DNA of 51,535 nucleotides from Scenedesmus sp. ARA3. Taxonomy: Eukaryota > Chlorophyta > Chlorophyceae > Sphaeropleales > Scenedesmaceae. A model generated the notes under the pieces. The model made no database searches. It saw nothing but the letters and a program-made list of their open reading frames with translations, and had not been told where the DNA came from. Position numbers and translations under genes: made by a program. Where the stretch lies: positions 2,144 to 53,678 of the forward strand of contig RWJK01000412.1 of the NCBI GenBank assembly GCA_004335835.1, read 5' to 3'. Below are positions 1-12,770 of the stretch, piece by piece (position 1 is the stretch's first letter; each line of letters opens with the position of its first letter).

Positions 1-642
1 CCCCTCACCGCCTTCACCAGGCAGCAGGTGGGGGTTACCCATACGGTTGGCTGCGTGCCTGGCTGGATGCGAACAGCTGTACGGAAAGTCCAGTGTTGTC
101 AACGATAATGGGTAATAAGACCAAATCAGCCTGTGGTACTGCCGTTCTGTGTCTGATTGATGCTGAAGTCACAGATCCGGTGGTGCGACGAGGTTCGCAA
201 ACGGCCGCCGATGCGCAGCAGCGTACGCGTCGTGTTTGCATCTGATACAACCTTTGCCTTGAATCGCTAAGTGAGGCAGGAGGATAATGTGATAGAATAC
301 ATCACGCAGTCGCTGACTCGAGAATCGCTGTGCTGTGCAAATTCGCACTAGGAGTTCGCAGTGCTGCCAAGGTTTGTCACACTACTGAGGCCCTAGGGAG
401 TGCTGCGTGACGATTGCAGCGACGAACACAAGATTTAAATTCAACTTCAATCTTGTAGCAGCACACGCACACACACAATCGCTGTCAACAAAAGCAGCGG
501 GCCAAGCGCATATGGGTGGGTGGCACAGGCGTGCACATGCTGCATGGCACCAGGCGCCTAGCCCGCCTGACCACACACTGTGTTGAACATGTCACAGTAG
601 CAAAACCCACTCCCATCGATATGACTGTCACTGTGCGTCATC
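1..642. other. Window edge, no gene supported
   Basis: No convincing gene is seen. The first 27 bases are open on the plus strand and are followed by CAG then GTGGGG, so they could be the tail of an exon cut by the window edge; nothing confirms this. A short CA-rich microsatellite lies near 462-477. The stretch also holds the region 3' of the minus-strand F-box/LRR gene. Confidence 0.3.
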
Positions 643-1426
643 TCAGATGTAACAACCACCCACACTGTTCAACTCTTCGTTGCCTGCTGAGTTCAGCGTT
701 CGCAGGCTGGGGCAGCACGCCAGCAGCTGCTGCAGCTGCTCTTCTGTGCACGCCGTGTACGAGATATTGATGCTGCGCAGCTGCTGCAGCCCTGAACCAG
801 CACGTGCGCCAACACACAGCTGCTCGCATGCATTTGCAATATGACTCACATCCAGCTCCACAAGCTGCTGCATCCGCCCCACCACAGCACAGCTTGCAGC
901 TGCATCAGCACCCAGAGCCAGCACATGCTGACTGTACCTGTCCCGCTGCTGCGCCTCATCTCCATCTCCAACCGCTAGCCGCCGCAGCTGCGTGGCAGCA
1001 CCAGCTGCAGCTGCTGCCTCAGGATTAGGCACATCAAGGCATGCCCTACACAGCTGCAGCCGAGTGAGGGCAGTGAGCTCAGGCAAGGAGTCCAGCAGCC
1101 CCTGTTGCAGCCTGCACCCTGACAAGTCAAGCAGCTGCAGCTGCTGCAGCCCTCTCAGCCAGCTGCTTAGCTGCCAGATTTCGCAGCTTCCTGGCAGCTG
1201 CTGTTGCCCAGCTTGCTCCTCACCCTGCTGTCCAGTTTGCGGCTTATTTTGATGCTGCAGACAGCACTGCTGCTGTATCTCCTCGTGCTCCTGTGCAAGC
1301 TGCTGGGCTTGCTGCATGACATGGCAGCCACCGACCCTGCTGCTGCTGTTCGCTGCGTGGTCATCCTTGCTGTTGCTGCTGCTCCTGCGAGAAGCAGCTA
1401 CTAGCGCGCCTTCAAGCTCCCCACCC

Positions 1427-1483
<57 letters not shown>

Positions 1484-2547
1484 ATGCCAACCGCTGAAGC
1501 CTCAGCTGATTGCGCAGCAGGCACTACTGCGCACACTTGCTGCTGCTGCTGCTGCTCTGCCACAAAGTCATTGCCAGGCAGCTCTAGCTGCACCAGCCCA
1601 CTCAGCACCCCAATCGCTGCCAGATGCTGCAGCCCCAGCTTGCAGCTGCGCAGCGTGAGGCTGCTGAGCTGGCTAAAAGCTGACAGTGCTGCTGCTGCTG
1701 GTGCTGCTGGGCTGTGGTCCAGCCGCAAGGTGCGGAGGCGGGGCGCTGAGCTGGCCAGTAAGTGCAGCGGTAGGCCTGGGGAGCCACAGGCTCGCAGGCA
1801 CAGGTGCTGCGGCAGCAAGGGTTGATGTGGGTGAACAGGTCGGGAAGACGGGCAGGAGCAAAAGCGTCTGCATGTGTGTGTTGCTGGTGGTGCGGAGCGT
1901 GAGGCAGTAAATGCACAGAGGTAAGAAGGTAGGTTGAGAGCAACGCAGCTGCAAACTGCGCCAGCTCACCTGCAAGGAGCTGTAGGGCGCCGAGCAGATG
2001 CTATCCCACCAGGTCGCTGACAAGCCACTTTTGAAGCCGCAGAGCTGCACATTCAGCAGCAGTGCAGCGTGGCGCTGCATCCACTGCGCTAGCGGCTGTG
2101 TCTTGCTGCTGCTGTCCAGTTGGAAGGAGTTGACTGAAAAGGGCCTGCTGCCGTATGCTGTTGCTGCAGCAGCGCGGAAGGCCTTGCACACTAGCGGCAT
2201 GTGACACAGCAGCTCCTGGGAAGGTAACAGCCTGAAGACCAGCAGCAGTGCTGACTCGAGATTTGAAGCCTGCAGCAGCAGGAGCAATAGCAGCAGTGGT
2301 GGCCGCAGTGCATGTGGAAAATTGGGGCAAGGTGATGAGTCCACCTATCCCCATGTGTGCGTGGGGTTGAAGCACACCACACCCGCAAAACATAGCAAAG
2401 TGGCATATACAAATATAATCTTTAGTAACAGCACTGCATGAATGATTGCACAGCGCGCAGGGCAGAAGTCACCTGCAGCTCCTGCTGCTGCTGCTGCTGC
2501 TCTGCCGTTGCGGTTGCAACTGTTCTGTCTGCTGTATAATTTTCCAT
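643..2547 (-). CDS. F-box/leucine-rich-repeat protein
   Basis: Three exons join in frame on the minus strand: 2547-2473, 2269-1970 and 1806-643, giving about 512 residues. Exon 1 starts at an ATG (MENYTADRT) and ends CAG|GTGACT; exon 2 follows a CTGCTGCTGCAG acceptor; both introns are phase 0. Residues ~28-60 read as an F-box (ESALLLVFRLLPSQEL, then a CKAFR motif). After the second intron come degenerate leucine-rich repeats (LRTLRLDHS, LSSLTLRSCKLG, LVQLELPGNDF, LQLLDLSGCRL, LVELDVSHI, LRSINISYT). They are interrupted by a poly-Ala run and Gln/Ser-rich spacers. F-box/LRR proteins usually pick substrates for SCF ubiquitin ligases; that role is inferred and the substrate cannot be told. The third-exon acceptor (GCCGCAG) was chosen because it alone keeps phase with the LRR frame; a nearer CATGCAG gives an early stop. 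Confidence 0.72.
1428..1482. repeat. (CTG)n tract coding poly-Ala in the F-box/LRR gene
   Basis: An almost pure CTG triplet run of about 18 units on the plus strand, read as GCA codons (poly-Ala) on the coding minus strand. It splits two LRR blocks, so it is likely a flexible, length-variable linker. Confidence 0.9.
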
Positions 2548-4966
2548 GTGAGCTTTAGCTAAAGATGCAGATGTGTTGTTTAACGCTCTATGTAACCGAA
2601 TGCGAGCGTATGGAGCGGGGCTGCGACAGGACAACAGCCCTGTATGATCAAGTTTCCTGCGTCCGAGTCTCCTGCAACTTCAATCAAATACCTGACAAAG
2701 ACACAATGAGGTGGCAAGACGCGGTTGATGGGCTGTTGTGGCCTGAACAAGTATGATCGGCATGCTAGGGTTCCCCGCATGTATTGGGTTATTCAAACGC
2801 TTGGCTTGAGACAAGTGACACAGCTGCCTGCAAGGAACAGCGCTACCTGGCTGCTGCTGCTGATGCATTACTTCTGTGCAACAGCACCAGGCCGTAGGTG
2901 TTGTCCAGGTGTCAGGGTGCCTAAACGCCCTGACCACTACTGTCCAGTGTTATTTGTGTTCATCTATTGCCGGTGCCAGTGGCCACTCAGCCCGGCAGTA
3001 TGGACCACTGAGCGCAGAGAGTCCTAACTACCTCAAAAAAGGGAGCATGTTACAAGCGTGGCTGTACCACACTCACCAGTATCTCGCAACAGCAATGCCT
3101 TGCATCTCAGGTGTGCTGACTTGCAGCAATCCTCACCATGCATGAGAGTGCTGTGCAGTGCACCGAAGCAACCCCCAATAATAGGGCTCATCGAGCACTA
3201 GCACAGCCACTCAAGCACCCTGCAACTTGTTGGCGGGCAGCTCATCCCAACATGCAACACGCAAGCGGCCACAGCAGCTGGCATGCAGCAAGCACCACCA
3301 CACATGGTCCTTCTGTTGCCGCTCCATTGGGGCGCGGGGCCGATGGCGTTGATGCTATGGCTTGATGGGTAACATGATGATGAAGCCCCACCACACATGC
3401 ACACTCCTGCAGAAGTCCCTCTGTGCCAGCTGCTCCCATCATGGTGCCAACCATTGCAGTCATTGTGCAAGAACGCATCAAGAAGCTTCCTGCACGCCAG
3501 ACCACAGGGAATGTGCTCCTTTGATGCACTGCTGTGCGTGCAGGTGATGGCCGAGTGTGCACAACGCCCAACACGTGACGTGCTTGCTGTGCAGCACACA
3601 TGTACAGTGACAACACTTGCGTGGTGAAATCTTGCCCTGCAGCTGCCAGTAAGCTGAAGGTAGTGTATGCATGACCTCAGCATCACGGGCTGTGCCTGCC
3701 ACCCCGCTAGCAGCAGCTGCCACCACTCTTCTATCATTCATGCACACCAGCACAGCAGGCGCCTCTCAACGGTGTGACAACACGATGCATGCATACAGCT
3801 GGGGCCCGGCCAGGAGAACTTGGCCAGCTCATGGGCCCAGATATGCTGCCTGTTATGCTTTGTGCGGTGGCCGTGCCTCACCCCAACACTGCCACTCAGC
3901 ATTGCGCAATGCAACACTGCCATTGGCGGCCCAACACAAACGTGACTTGCAGTAAAACAGCAAAGCGCACACAGAACAGAACCAAAGTCGCTCGAGGTAT
4001 GAGATACACTGTGAACCTTGCCAACATACATAAGTCAAAACATGTTGTGTCAACCCTTGTCGCACATCTTTTGTGGAATATCAAACAGCGGAGCTAGCAT
4101 GCAAGACAGCACCTAACCCAAATCTGGCACAGAGCACGCAGCAGCAGGCCTCCCAGCAGCAGCACAGCACCTGCAGCATTGCTGCACAATCAACATGTAT
4201 CAGTACACTTTGAACACTAACATGTGAAACAATATCAATCAGAGGTACGACAACCCCATGCACTGCGCTGCTCTCTCCGCACACAAAAGTTTTGAGAGTG
4301 CAACTTGCATCCTGTTCAGCGCCCGCACACCAGACACTCCCCTCTCTTGTTCCTCGCAACAGTAACAGTATCATCACAAGCGACTGCCGCAAATGGCAAC
4401 AGGACACACTGCCAAGAGTCCACCCAGCGAGTGAGCAGCCAGATGTGCTCTAGCAAGCCAGCACCATGCGCCATGACAATCAAACCGCAACACACCCCGA
4501 CACCTCACTTGTCAGTTGGCAGAATGCAGAACTGCCGGCTGGCAATCAATTGATGCTTGCACAGGCCGCGGCTGCAGCGCCCGCCTTCAGCCACTGCTGT
4601 CGCAGCCGCCGAGCCCTCCTGCATTGCCGGCATCTGTTGCCAGCCCAATTGTCCAGGCAGACCCGGTTGCTGCACAGGTCGCACATCGCGTTGCTGCAGC
4701 AGCCCTGCCTGCAGCAAGCCCTATACCATGGCTGGCGCTGGCACCCAGTACCCCACGGTCATCTCAGTGCGTCGCGCGTTGCTGCCACCTAAGGCTGGCC
4801 GTTTCATACTGTGGCGATCGCTGCTGCACGCCCTGCAGCCAGCTGCAACTCGTACAGCGGCTCCGGCAGCAGGCTGCCAGCCTACACTGCTGCTGCCTCA
4901 GGCCCTGCAGCGTCACCACCTACAGTGCTGCTGTTGCTGCTACCACAGCCTGGCCTATTATATTTT
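2548..4966. other. Intergenic region, no gene recognised
   Basis: About 2.4 kb between two minus-strand genes. It holds the promoter side of the F-box/LRR gene and the 3' side of calredoxin. The calredoxin stop lies inside GTGTAA, which contains the TGTAA hexamer core used as a poly(A) signal in green algae. Many open frames exist, including two of over 200 codons near 4516-5204 on the plus strand, but they are low-complexity Ala/Cys/Ser runs from CTG-rich DNA with no family resemblance. I see no repeat array or RNA gene. Confidence 0.5.
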
Positions 4967-5647
4967 TTACACTGTGGCTGTTGCTGCCGCAGGCTCTGCA
5001 GCTGGCTCCAGCTTGTACAGCGGCTCCGGCAGCCCCTCCTGCGGCAGGTGGCTGCGCAGGTTGGTCTCCAGCCGCACCTTGTTGGCGCCTGTGCTGCTGC
5101 CCATCAGCTCGCCTGCAGCAGCACACACAGCGCAGCAGGCAAGCGCAGGCAGACGATCAGGCAGAGGCATGTTGAGGAGGCAGGAGGTTGGCCCTCGCTT
5201 GTGATGTAGGTGTGCTGCTGACGCTAGCCAACAACCATGGTGACGCAGGCGCAGGCAGGCGTGCAAAGTGTTCCTCCATCAACAGCACAGGACAGGATAC
5301 TGCTGCATGAGCTAGCGCAGCGACGCACTACCTAACCCTGCAGAAGCACACACGCATCAGCAAGGGCACGTGTGCGGTCTGGTCCTCAGCTACACAGCAC
5401 CACACCTGCTCTAACGTACCCTAAACCCTAGAACGCTGGGCATGCTGTGCAAGCACACATCAGCAGGTGCCGCCTGCTCACCTGCCCTGAAGTACAGGAA
5501 GCTGGGCGTGCTGCGGATCTTGAAGGACTTGAACATGCGCTTGCAGCCCGCGTTGGCGTTGCCAAAGAGCTTGAGGAACACCGCGCTCTTGGCATACTGC
5601 GCGGCAAGCTTCTCGTACGGCTTGCCCACACCTTTGCAGGGCCTGGC

Positions 5648-5681
<34 letters not shown>

Positions 5682-8600
5682 CAGCAGCGTTACTGAGTGA
5701 CAGGTAGCTAGATGTGGGTCCCAGTGCCATCTATGCGCCACAACAGGGTGAACACATAGCAGAAAGCTGGCAGCAGCGCACGTTGGCAGCTGCACTTCAA
5801 ACTGGCAGAGCTCCACTGACAAGTGAGCAGAAACCAAACTGCATCTTCGTGCACATCATCATACATCGCTGCGGTAGTCTTGCACAACGCCAGCTACATT
5901 GCATACGCCTGCTGCATTCCAAGCTGCAAGTCAGTTGCTTCGGCGCTGTCTGCCCCACCTGCACCAGGTGAGCCCACAGAACAGCACCACCAGCTTGTCA
6001 GGGTTCTTGGCCAGGGCCTCCTCCAGCTCCTGCTCGCTGAAGATGACAGATACATTGCCCTCCACGGTCTGCGGCAGCAGCAGCAGCAGCAGCAGGCGAG
6101 CGCGTCATGCAAGTGGGGCAGGTACTGATCGACACTGGCACAGCCACAGGCGACAGAAGCCGCCAACAACAGCAGAGGAAGACGTGTCCTACTGAGCACC
6201 AACGCCGGAGGCGTGTGCGCAGCAGACAGGTGGGTCGGCCACATTTTGCAGCAGCCAGCAAGCCAAGGCTTCCACACGCACGCCACGCTGCTGACTCGCC
6301 GCTATCTCTGCCTGCCTGCGTGCAGGCTACATGCCTCACTGCCCAGCAACTGCTACTTTGTCGTGCATCCAACTGCCATGCTGTACACCTGCTGCTGCTG
6401 CTGCCGCCGATCACCCCCACCACACCCCACCACACCCAAAGTCGCCGCACCTGCAGCAGGCTTGACGCCGCGCCGCCCCACTCCCACACGTCATCGCCGC
6501 GTGATGCCAGCCAGGCCTGCACCTTCTTCAGGTCCAGCAGCTGGTCCTGGAACATGGCCAGGAACTCGCCTGAGGGGCGCAGAGGTGGGCAGGCAGGGCA
6601 GGGCAGGGCAGGCACACACAGGGAATACATATAGCTGTCATGTGCCAGGTACAGTGCAGCTCTGTCACACAAGATAGGCACGCGAAACACGGCTGCAACA
6701 GGCATCATCAAGGGCATAGCTTTAGCAGGGAGGATATAGGGCATGGCTGTTGGCTGTGGCTGAGGGCTGTTGGCCTGGAGGCCAGAGCAGAGCCCAGGCG
6801 ATGCCGTCAAGCAGGCACGCTTGCCACCACAGTTGACGATGAACAACAACAGGCCACTGCAGCTGTGTGCGAGTGTGCGAATGCCGCTCACCGAACTCTA
6901 TCTGCCCCGACTCGTCCTTGTCGTAGCGCATGAACACCTCCGCCACCTTCTCCATGGACAGCGGGCTGCCCAGGTTCTTGAACAGCGTCGCCAGCTCAGT
7001 GGCGCCTGGCGCAGCAGCAAGGTCAACAAGTCACATGTAGTCTGATTTTAGAGGCAGTTGGTGAGAGAAATACCCGAAATCCTACTGGCAGACGGCTTGA
7101 ATGGTGTTGTGCACACCCGCGGCAGGCAATGTGACGCATGCGCCAGGCTGAAAGCATGCGTGTGCGTGGTTGGGCCATTGGCGCCCGCTGCACGCCGCTG
7201 GCCTTGCAGGCGCAGCTGGCTGGAACGCGCACCTATGGAGCCATTGCCGGAGTCGTCCACGGCATTGAAGGCGCCTTGACACTGTGACAGCTGCTGGCAG
7301 CCGTTATCAGCTGTGCTGCTTCGCTGAGCTTACCCTATGCAGCCTGCAAAGCCTCACCTATTGAGTCGTTGCCTGAGTCGTCCACGGCGTTGAAGGCGTC
7401 TTGGCACTGTAGCAACTGCTGCTGCAAGCCGTTATCAGCTGTGCTGCTTCGCTGAGCTTACCCTATGCAGCCCAAGCAGCCTCACCTATTGAGCCGTTGC
7501 CGGAGTCATCCACCGCGTTGAAGGCATCCTCATACTGTGGTGATTGCTAGCTATGCTGCTTTGCTGAGCGTATACTATACACTTAAGGTGCCTCACCTAT
7601 GGAGCCGTTGCCTGAGTCGTCCACTGCGTTGAAGGCGTCCTCGTACTCCTGGATGGCTCCCTCCAGCAGCATCCCGTCATACACCAGCTGCTTGAACTCC
7701 TCAAAGTCGATGTCGCCTGAGCCAGCAGCAGCAGCAGCAGCAGCAGCAATATCACAGGATATGTTCATTGACCGCCGCGCTTTAGACCATATCAGCTGCA
7801 GCAAACAGAGCAGGCATGCCGGCAGCTGTAGTACACGGGTGGTAGCGGGCACGCTGCTGCTGTGGCCATCACGCACCGCTCTTGTCCACATCGTATTTCT
7901 CCATGGCCCTATCCAGCGCATCCTCAGGCAGCCAGCCCTGCAGGAACAACAGCGTACAGACAGCAGCACAGCAGTGCATAGTCAGCACACCAGTGCATTG
8001 ATACAACGCTGTCGTATCATATGCATGAGGGGTAGGTGCCGGTCGGTGGTTTGCTGCGCCTGCGCTGCCTTGCAGGACTGCAGGTCTGTTGCTGGTACTC
8101 TTGTGTGGCCCCCTTATTCGCGGGTTCTGTGGTTTACAGCTGTATTGCGCACAGCCCACTGCCTTATCTTGACTGGTGCAAGGATACTGCCACACCAGGC
8201 AGTACTGTTGTTGCACCAGCATTTCTGAGCTTGGGTTCTGCAACACTACCTGCTGCGCAGCACGCGTGCGAGGGAGCTGCCCAACTACAGATGACACGTC
8301 CACCAGCTCCCCGCATGTTGTAGGTCACACAACAAAGTAAGCAGCTGGAACTGTGCTACATCACTGAACCACTGACAGCTAGTGAGCAGCGCACCTCTGC
8401 CACCATCAGCGGGTAGGCCAGGCCCCCCTCCACAGACTCCAGCAGCACCTTGAGCTCCTCGCGGTCAATGCGGCCACTCCTGCAAGCAGACAGCCAGTCA
8501 AACAGTAGTTCCCAATGTCAGCAGATGCCTTGGCGGGGATGGTGCATGCCAGTGCATGATGTTGATGCTCAGCCGAGGCCCTGTCTGCATGATCCAGCGA

Positions 8601-8957
8601 GATTCAACTTGTTTACTGTATGATTGACGTACACGCATCAGTTGTTGGTGCTGGTTCCCCAACAGAGTTGATGGAGGGTTTGCCACCCCACCACTTGCAG
8701 CAGCACCCACCAACGCAGCAGGTTCGTAGCGCTCACCCGTCTATGTCTGCCATCTTAAAACGCTGCTCAAGGTCCATGAGTACAGCGCTGTCGGCTTCAT
8801 TGATGACATCGCGGGTGGGTGTGGGTAGTGCTCGGACTGGGGCCAATTTTAGAGTCTGACACCTCTTGCTGCTCGATTTGTGTGGTCTCTGAGCAGGCAC
8901 GAAAGTCTGGACGCGCCTGCTGCTGCAGCGAGCCAGCATCTTGTCCTGTGCGAGCAT
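4967..8957 (-). CDS. CRX: Calredoxin: four EF-hands plus thioredoxin domain, plastid-targeted
   Basis: Nine minus-strand exons join with conserved phase: 8957-8737, 8479-8395, 7937-7877, 7716-7597, 7005-6892, 6569-6451, 6068-5959, 5642-5482, 5112-4967; about 378 residues. Residues 1-~45 are basic, Ser/Arg-rich and acid-free after the first few, like a chloroplast transit peptide. Four canonical EF-hand loops follow at about 71-82, 118-129, 155-166 and 191-202, each with Asp at position 1 and Glu at position 12. A thioredoxin domain occupies ~241-345 with active site WCRPC (275-279, split by an intron after the second base of the Arg codon) and the cis-Pro motif STP. Calredoxin is known from green algae as a Ca2+-dependent thioredoxin-like protein of the chloroplast that supports a 2-Cys peroxiredoxin. 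The domain order matches; calcium control of this protein is inferred. The intron inside EF-hand 3 carries decoy copies of the exon end. Confidence 0.93.
7230..7600 (-). repeat. Three intronic copies of the EF-hand 3 exon end with its donor site
   Basis: The real exon ends at 7597 with codons for AFNAVDDSGNGSI and donor GTGAGG. The intron (7596-7006) holds three more copies of these ~50 bases, at about 7486-7536, 7358-7411 and 7232-7285. Each keeps the GT donor (GTGAGG, GTGAGG, GTGCGC). Unit spacing is 111, 128 and 125 bp, and the spacer (cttcgctgagcttaccctat) is repeated too. The copies diverge: one reads SGNDSI. None has an acceptor in the right phase, so inclusion would shift the frame. 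Confidence 0.9.
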
Positions 8958-10105
8958 TGCGACAAAACTTCCAACTGTTGTAGACGAAGAACAGCAGGAA
9001 GGAACGTTAAGGGCTGCCCAAAGTGGCTGATCGGTGAGATATTTTGATCCAACGATGGTAGAAAGCCTGTACGTGACTCGCACTCAACAATCAACCATTG
9101 TTATAGTCCGTGACAGTCATTGGTGCTTCTTGGATAGCAGGCCAGCACCGCTACCTGTGATTTCAAAAACTGCTTGATTTGAAAAATATTTGTGACGAGA
9201 TGGGTGGCTGCTGGGAACTGCTGACATCCTGCAGCTCACTACTGCACAGCCTGACAGTGTGAACGGTGCCAATGGATCGTGATGCGGTCTGAACGCTGAG
9301 ATGACTGAAATATGTATATCTGTCACCGTGATCCTCACTGATGTCGAGTGTGTTGCCGGTGAAAGCTGGGACATCAGGAGGAGTCACCTGGCCTATCTGT
9401 GAAGGGTACGCCGCCTGATCGCCTGAAATGAGCAACTGCCAAAAACTATTTCACTCCTTACACAGTATACCGGCTTTTTAGGTTATCAGCAGTATCAAGC
9501 ATGCAGCTTCACTGCTGCCTGACAGCACAGCACAGCATGCCTGCACATCTTCCGCATGTTGCTTGCATGCGCAGCTACAGGCCCTGCACTTGGAGGGCCT
9601 CACCACGGCGTTGTTAAACACCTTAAATTTGTCCTTGGTGTTCTGGCAGGGGTCATGCAGCAACAGTCGTTGACCGATCCTCAGCAGGCCAGCTGCTGGC
9701 TGCTGTCAACCCTGGCCTGCTGCTGCCGTCACAGCACGAGCGTGACTACAGCTTGCTGTCACAGCATGAGCTCACCACGCCATACAAGTGAGCAGAAACA
9801 AAAAATATACACTGCCTGCAGAACTGCACGCCTTGCAGGACATGCCCGGCAAGCAGTGCAGCAACCTGCCAGGCTGTGTGCCAGCAGCAGTGCAGGCACA
9901 CACAACACAGGCAGCAGCAGGGCCTGCTCGTGCAGCCGATGCTGCTGATCAGCTGCAGCATGCTAAGCTTGCAGGACAAGGAACAACACGCAGTCCTGTG
10001 CCTTCTCATGAGCAGCATGCCTTGCAACGCTGTTGAGCTGCTTTCACCTGCAGTCATTCTTGCTGTAGAGCCAGCAGCTGCGCATGAGCCATACGCACCC
10101 AGCAG
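8958..10105. other. Region between divergent genes; possible missing 5' exon
   Basis: This 1.15 kb separates the calredoxin start from the first clear exon of the TAF1C-like gene, so it should hold both promoters. The open stretch at 9876-10109 on the plus strand (ending near LLSPAVILAVEPAAAHEPY) reads somewhat like coding sequence and could be a 5' exon of the downstream gene, but I could not join it in phase. On the minus strand 9663-9600 reads KDKFKVFNNAV before a GTGAGG and could be a stray exon. Neither is firm. Confidence 0.35.
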
Positions 10106-10148
10106 TTGATACCCCCAACAGGCGCCTGGCAAATGCATGGACTTGCCC

Positions 10149-10180
<32 letters not shown>

Positions 10181-10410
10181 AGGCCCGGCCCACTGGTCAA
10201 GCAGGGCATGTGTTTCTTTGCACAGCAGCTGGCACAGGAGGGCTCCGTGCCCGCAGAGCTGCTGCAGCAGCTGCTGCTGGAGGGAGTGGGCAGCAGCAGC
10301 GCGGCAGCAGCAGCAGCAGCACGAGGCAACAGTCTTGCTGCACTGATGGTGACGCTGCCGACGCCTCCTGCAAGCAGGGCTGGAGGCAGCAGCAGCCAGC
10401 ACCCTGGGCC

Positions 10411-10471
<61 letters not shown>

Positions 10472-12418
10472 ACTGGCAATGCTGCTGTTGCTAATGGTGG
10501 CAGCGAGCCAGTGGCTGACACTGGGACTGCTGGTGGCAGCAGCGGCAGCGGCAGCAGTAGTGCTTCTGCTCATGCACGGCAAGCCTTGCTGGTGTTGAGC
10601 ACAGCCGGCAGCGTTGGGCAGCTGCTGTGCCTGGCTGCGGTGCAGCCAGGGCCCATACCAGCACACATCAGCAGCAGCAGCAGCAGTAGTACAACCAGCT
10701 GTGCTGCCAGTGGCAGCAGTGCTGCAGAGAGCAGCGCAGCGGCAGCAGCAGCAGCAGCAGCAGTGCCAGTTCAGCTGGCTGCTGAGCGGGTTGGCGCACT
10801 GGACATAGGTTCAGCCATACATGAGGTGGCAGTGAAGCCTTGGAGCAGCAGCAGCAGCGGTGGCAGCAAGAATGACGTGTCCAGTGCTGCTACGCTGCAC
10901 ACGGCAGCAGCAGCTGCAGAGGTCCAGCAGCAGAAGTGGCAGCAGATGCTGCAGCAGGCGCAGCAGGCGCAGGACAAGCAGCAGCTGCAGCAGGCACTGC
11001 AGCTGCTGAAGCAGCAGAAGCAGCAGATGCAGCAGCAGCGGCAGCAGCAATGGCAGCAGCCGTCGCTTCTGCCTCAGCCACCACAGCTGCCGTTTCAGCC
11101 TCTAGCTCTTGTGCTCGTGCGCTGCATGTACAAGCTGTACATTGCAGCTGTTGTTGCTACACCACAGCCAGCTGCAGCTGCAAGTGCTGCTGCAGCCACA
11201 CCAGCAGCATGCTCTGCAGCAGCAGAAGAAGCTACAGCAGACAATGCAAACTACGGACACAGCAGCAGCTTGCAACTGCTGCTGCTGGGCTACGCCCGCT
11301 TTGCTGTGCCGCTGCTGACAGCTGTGTGGCACCCGCAGCTGCAGCAGGTGCTGCTAGGGACAGATGATGGCTGCGCTTGGCTGCTGGATGTGACAGATGC
11401 ACTCAGCCAGCCTGCTCTGCTGCGGGCAGCCGCAGCAGCAGCAGCAGCAGCAGGCCTTCCAGTAGCAGCAGGGGCCGCTCTGCTGCGGGCAGCCGCAGCA
11501 GCAGCAGCAGCAGCAGGCCTTCCAGTAGCAGCAGGGGCCGATGATGTCGCTGCAGCTAATGCAGATAGTGAAGAGGATGCAGCAGTCCACCCTGATCGCC
11601 AGCTGCTGCGCCTGACAGCTAGGCAGCTAGGGAAACTGCAGTGCTGGCCAGACACAGCAGCAGCAGCAGTGAGTGATGATGCTGTGGCAGCAGCAGCGGC
11701 AGGGGCAAGGGTGCTGCTGCAGGTTGGTGTGCACCCGCGGCAGCTGCTGGCAGCATGCGGAGGTACCCTGGTCAGCCATACCATACAGCCAGTCAGCAGC
11801 AGCAGCAGCAGTGGAGCTGGTGGAGTAGGTGACAGTGCATCAACGCAGCAGCTGGCAGATGCCACAGCAGCTGCAGCAGCCTGGTCAGGCAAGCTGCTGC
11901 TGCAGCTGCCGCCTGGCGAAGCAATCAGCAGCATGACTACTTTGCAGGACAGCCTGCAGCAGCAGCAGCAGCAGCAGCTTGACCCATCCAGCCGGCCAGC
12001 TGTAGCTGCTGCCTCTCATCAGCTGCAGCTGCCATTAAGGTCATCTCCCGGTCTGGGCTGCGTGCATGTGCGGCACTTGTGTGCTGTAGCAACCAACAAG
12101 CGGCTGCTGCTGCTAGATCTGCGCAGGCCTGCTGAGGAGCCGCTGCTGATCTGGCAGCACAGCATGCGTAATGAGCCGCCAGGATTACTGCTGCTGTTGC
12201 CGACGCCGCAGCAGGCGGCTAGGTCAGCAAGCAGCTGCAGCATCGGCTGCTTCTGCAGCAGGCGGGTGCCTGCTGCTGCTCCTACAGCAGCTCCTGCTGC
12301 TACTGCTGCTGTTGTTAGTCCAGGGCTGCCGGCTGTAGGTGTTACTCCGAGCACTGCTGGGCCCGGCGGTACCAGCAAACATGCGTCAAGCCACCTTGCT
12401 GCCGGCCCGACACCTGAC

Positions 12419-12450
<32 letters not shown>

Positions 12451-12736
12451 GGGCAGTGGCCGCCCCAGGGGCCGCCTAGGGTTTGCAGATGCCAGCCTAT
12501 ACCCCAGCCAGATGTTAGCTCCAGACAGCCAGCTAGGGTTTGCTAGTCAGGCAGGGTTTAGCGGCAGTGCAGGGGCAGGGTTTACCGGCTCTCTGTGGGG
12601 CCTTGCAGGAATGAGCTTGCTTGCAGGAACTGAGGCCAGCCAGGTGGCAGACCCAGGGGTGATGGGGCTGCTAGATGCCATGGAACAGCAGCAGCGGCAA
12701 AGTGATGCTTTACAGCAGCAGAATAAGTTGCAATCC

Positions 12737-12770
<34 letters not shown>

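Noticed and set aside
1807..1895. Earlier acceptor (CATGCAG) for the third F-box/LRR exon
   Set aside because: It leads to a frame that stops within about 65 codons and misses the leucine-rich repeats.
4516..5209. Plus-strand frames of 132-219 codons
   Set aside because: They overlap the last calredoxin exon on the other strand and are Cys/Ala/Ser shadow reading of CTG-rich DNA.
9746..10666. Long minus-strand frame (306 codons) antisense to the start of the TAF1C-like gene
   Set aside because: Poly-Leu/Cys/Ala from the reverse of CAG runs; no motifs and no splice-consistent neighbours.
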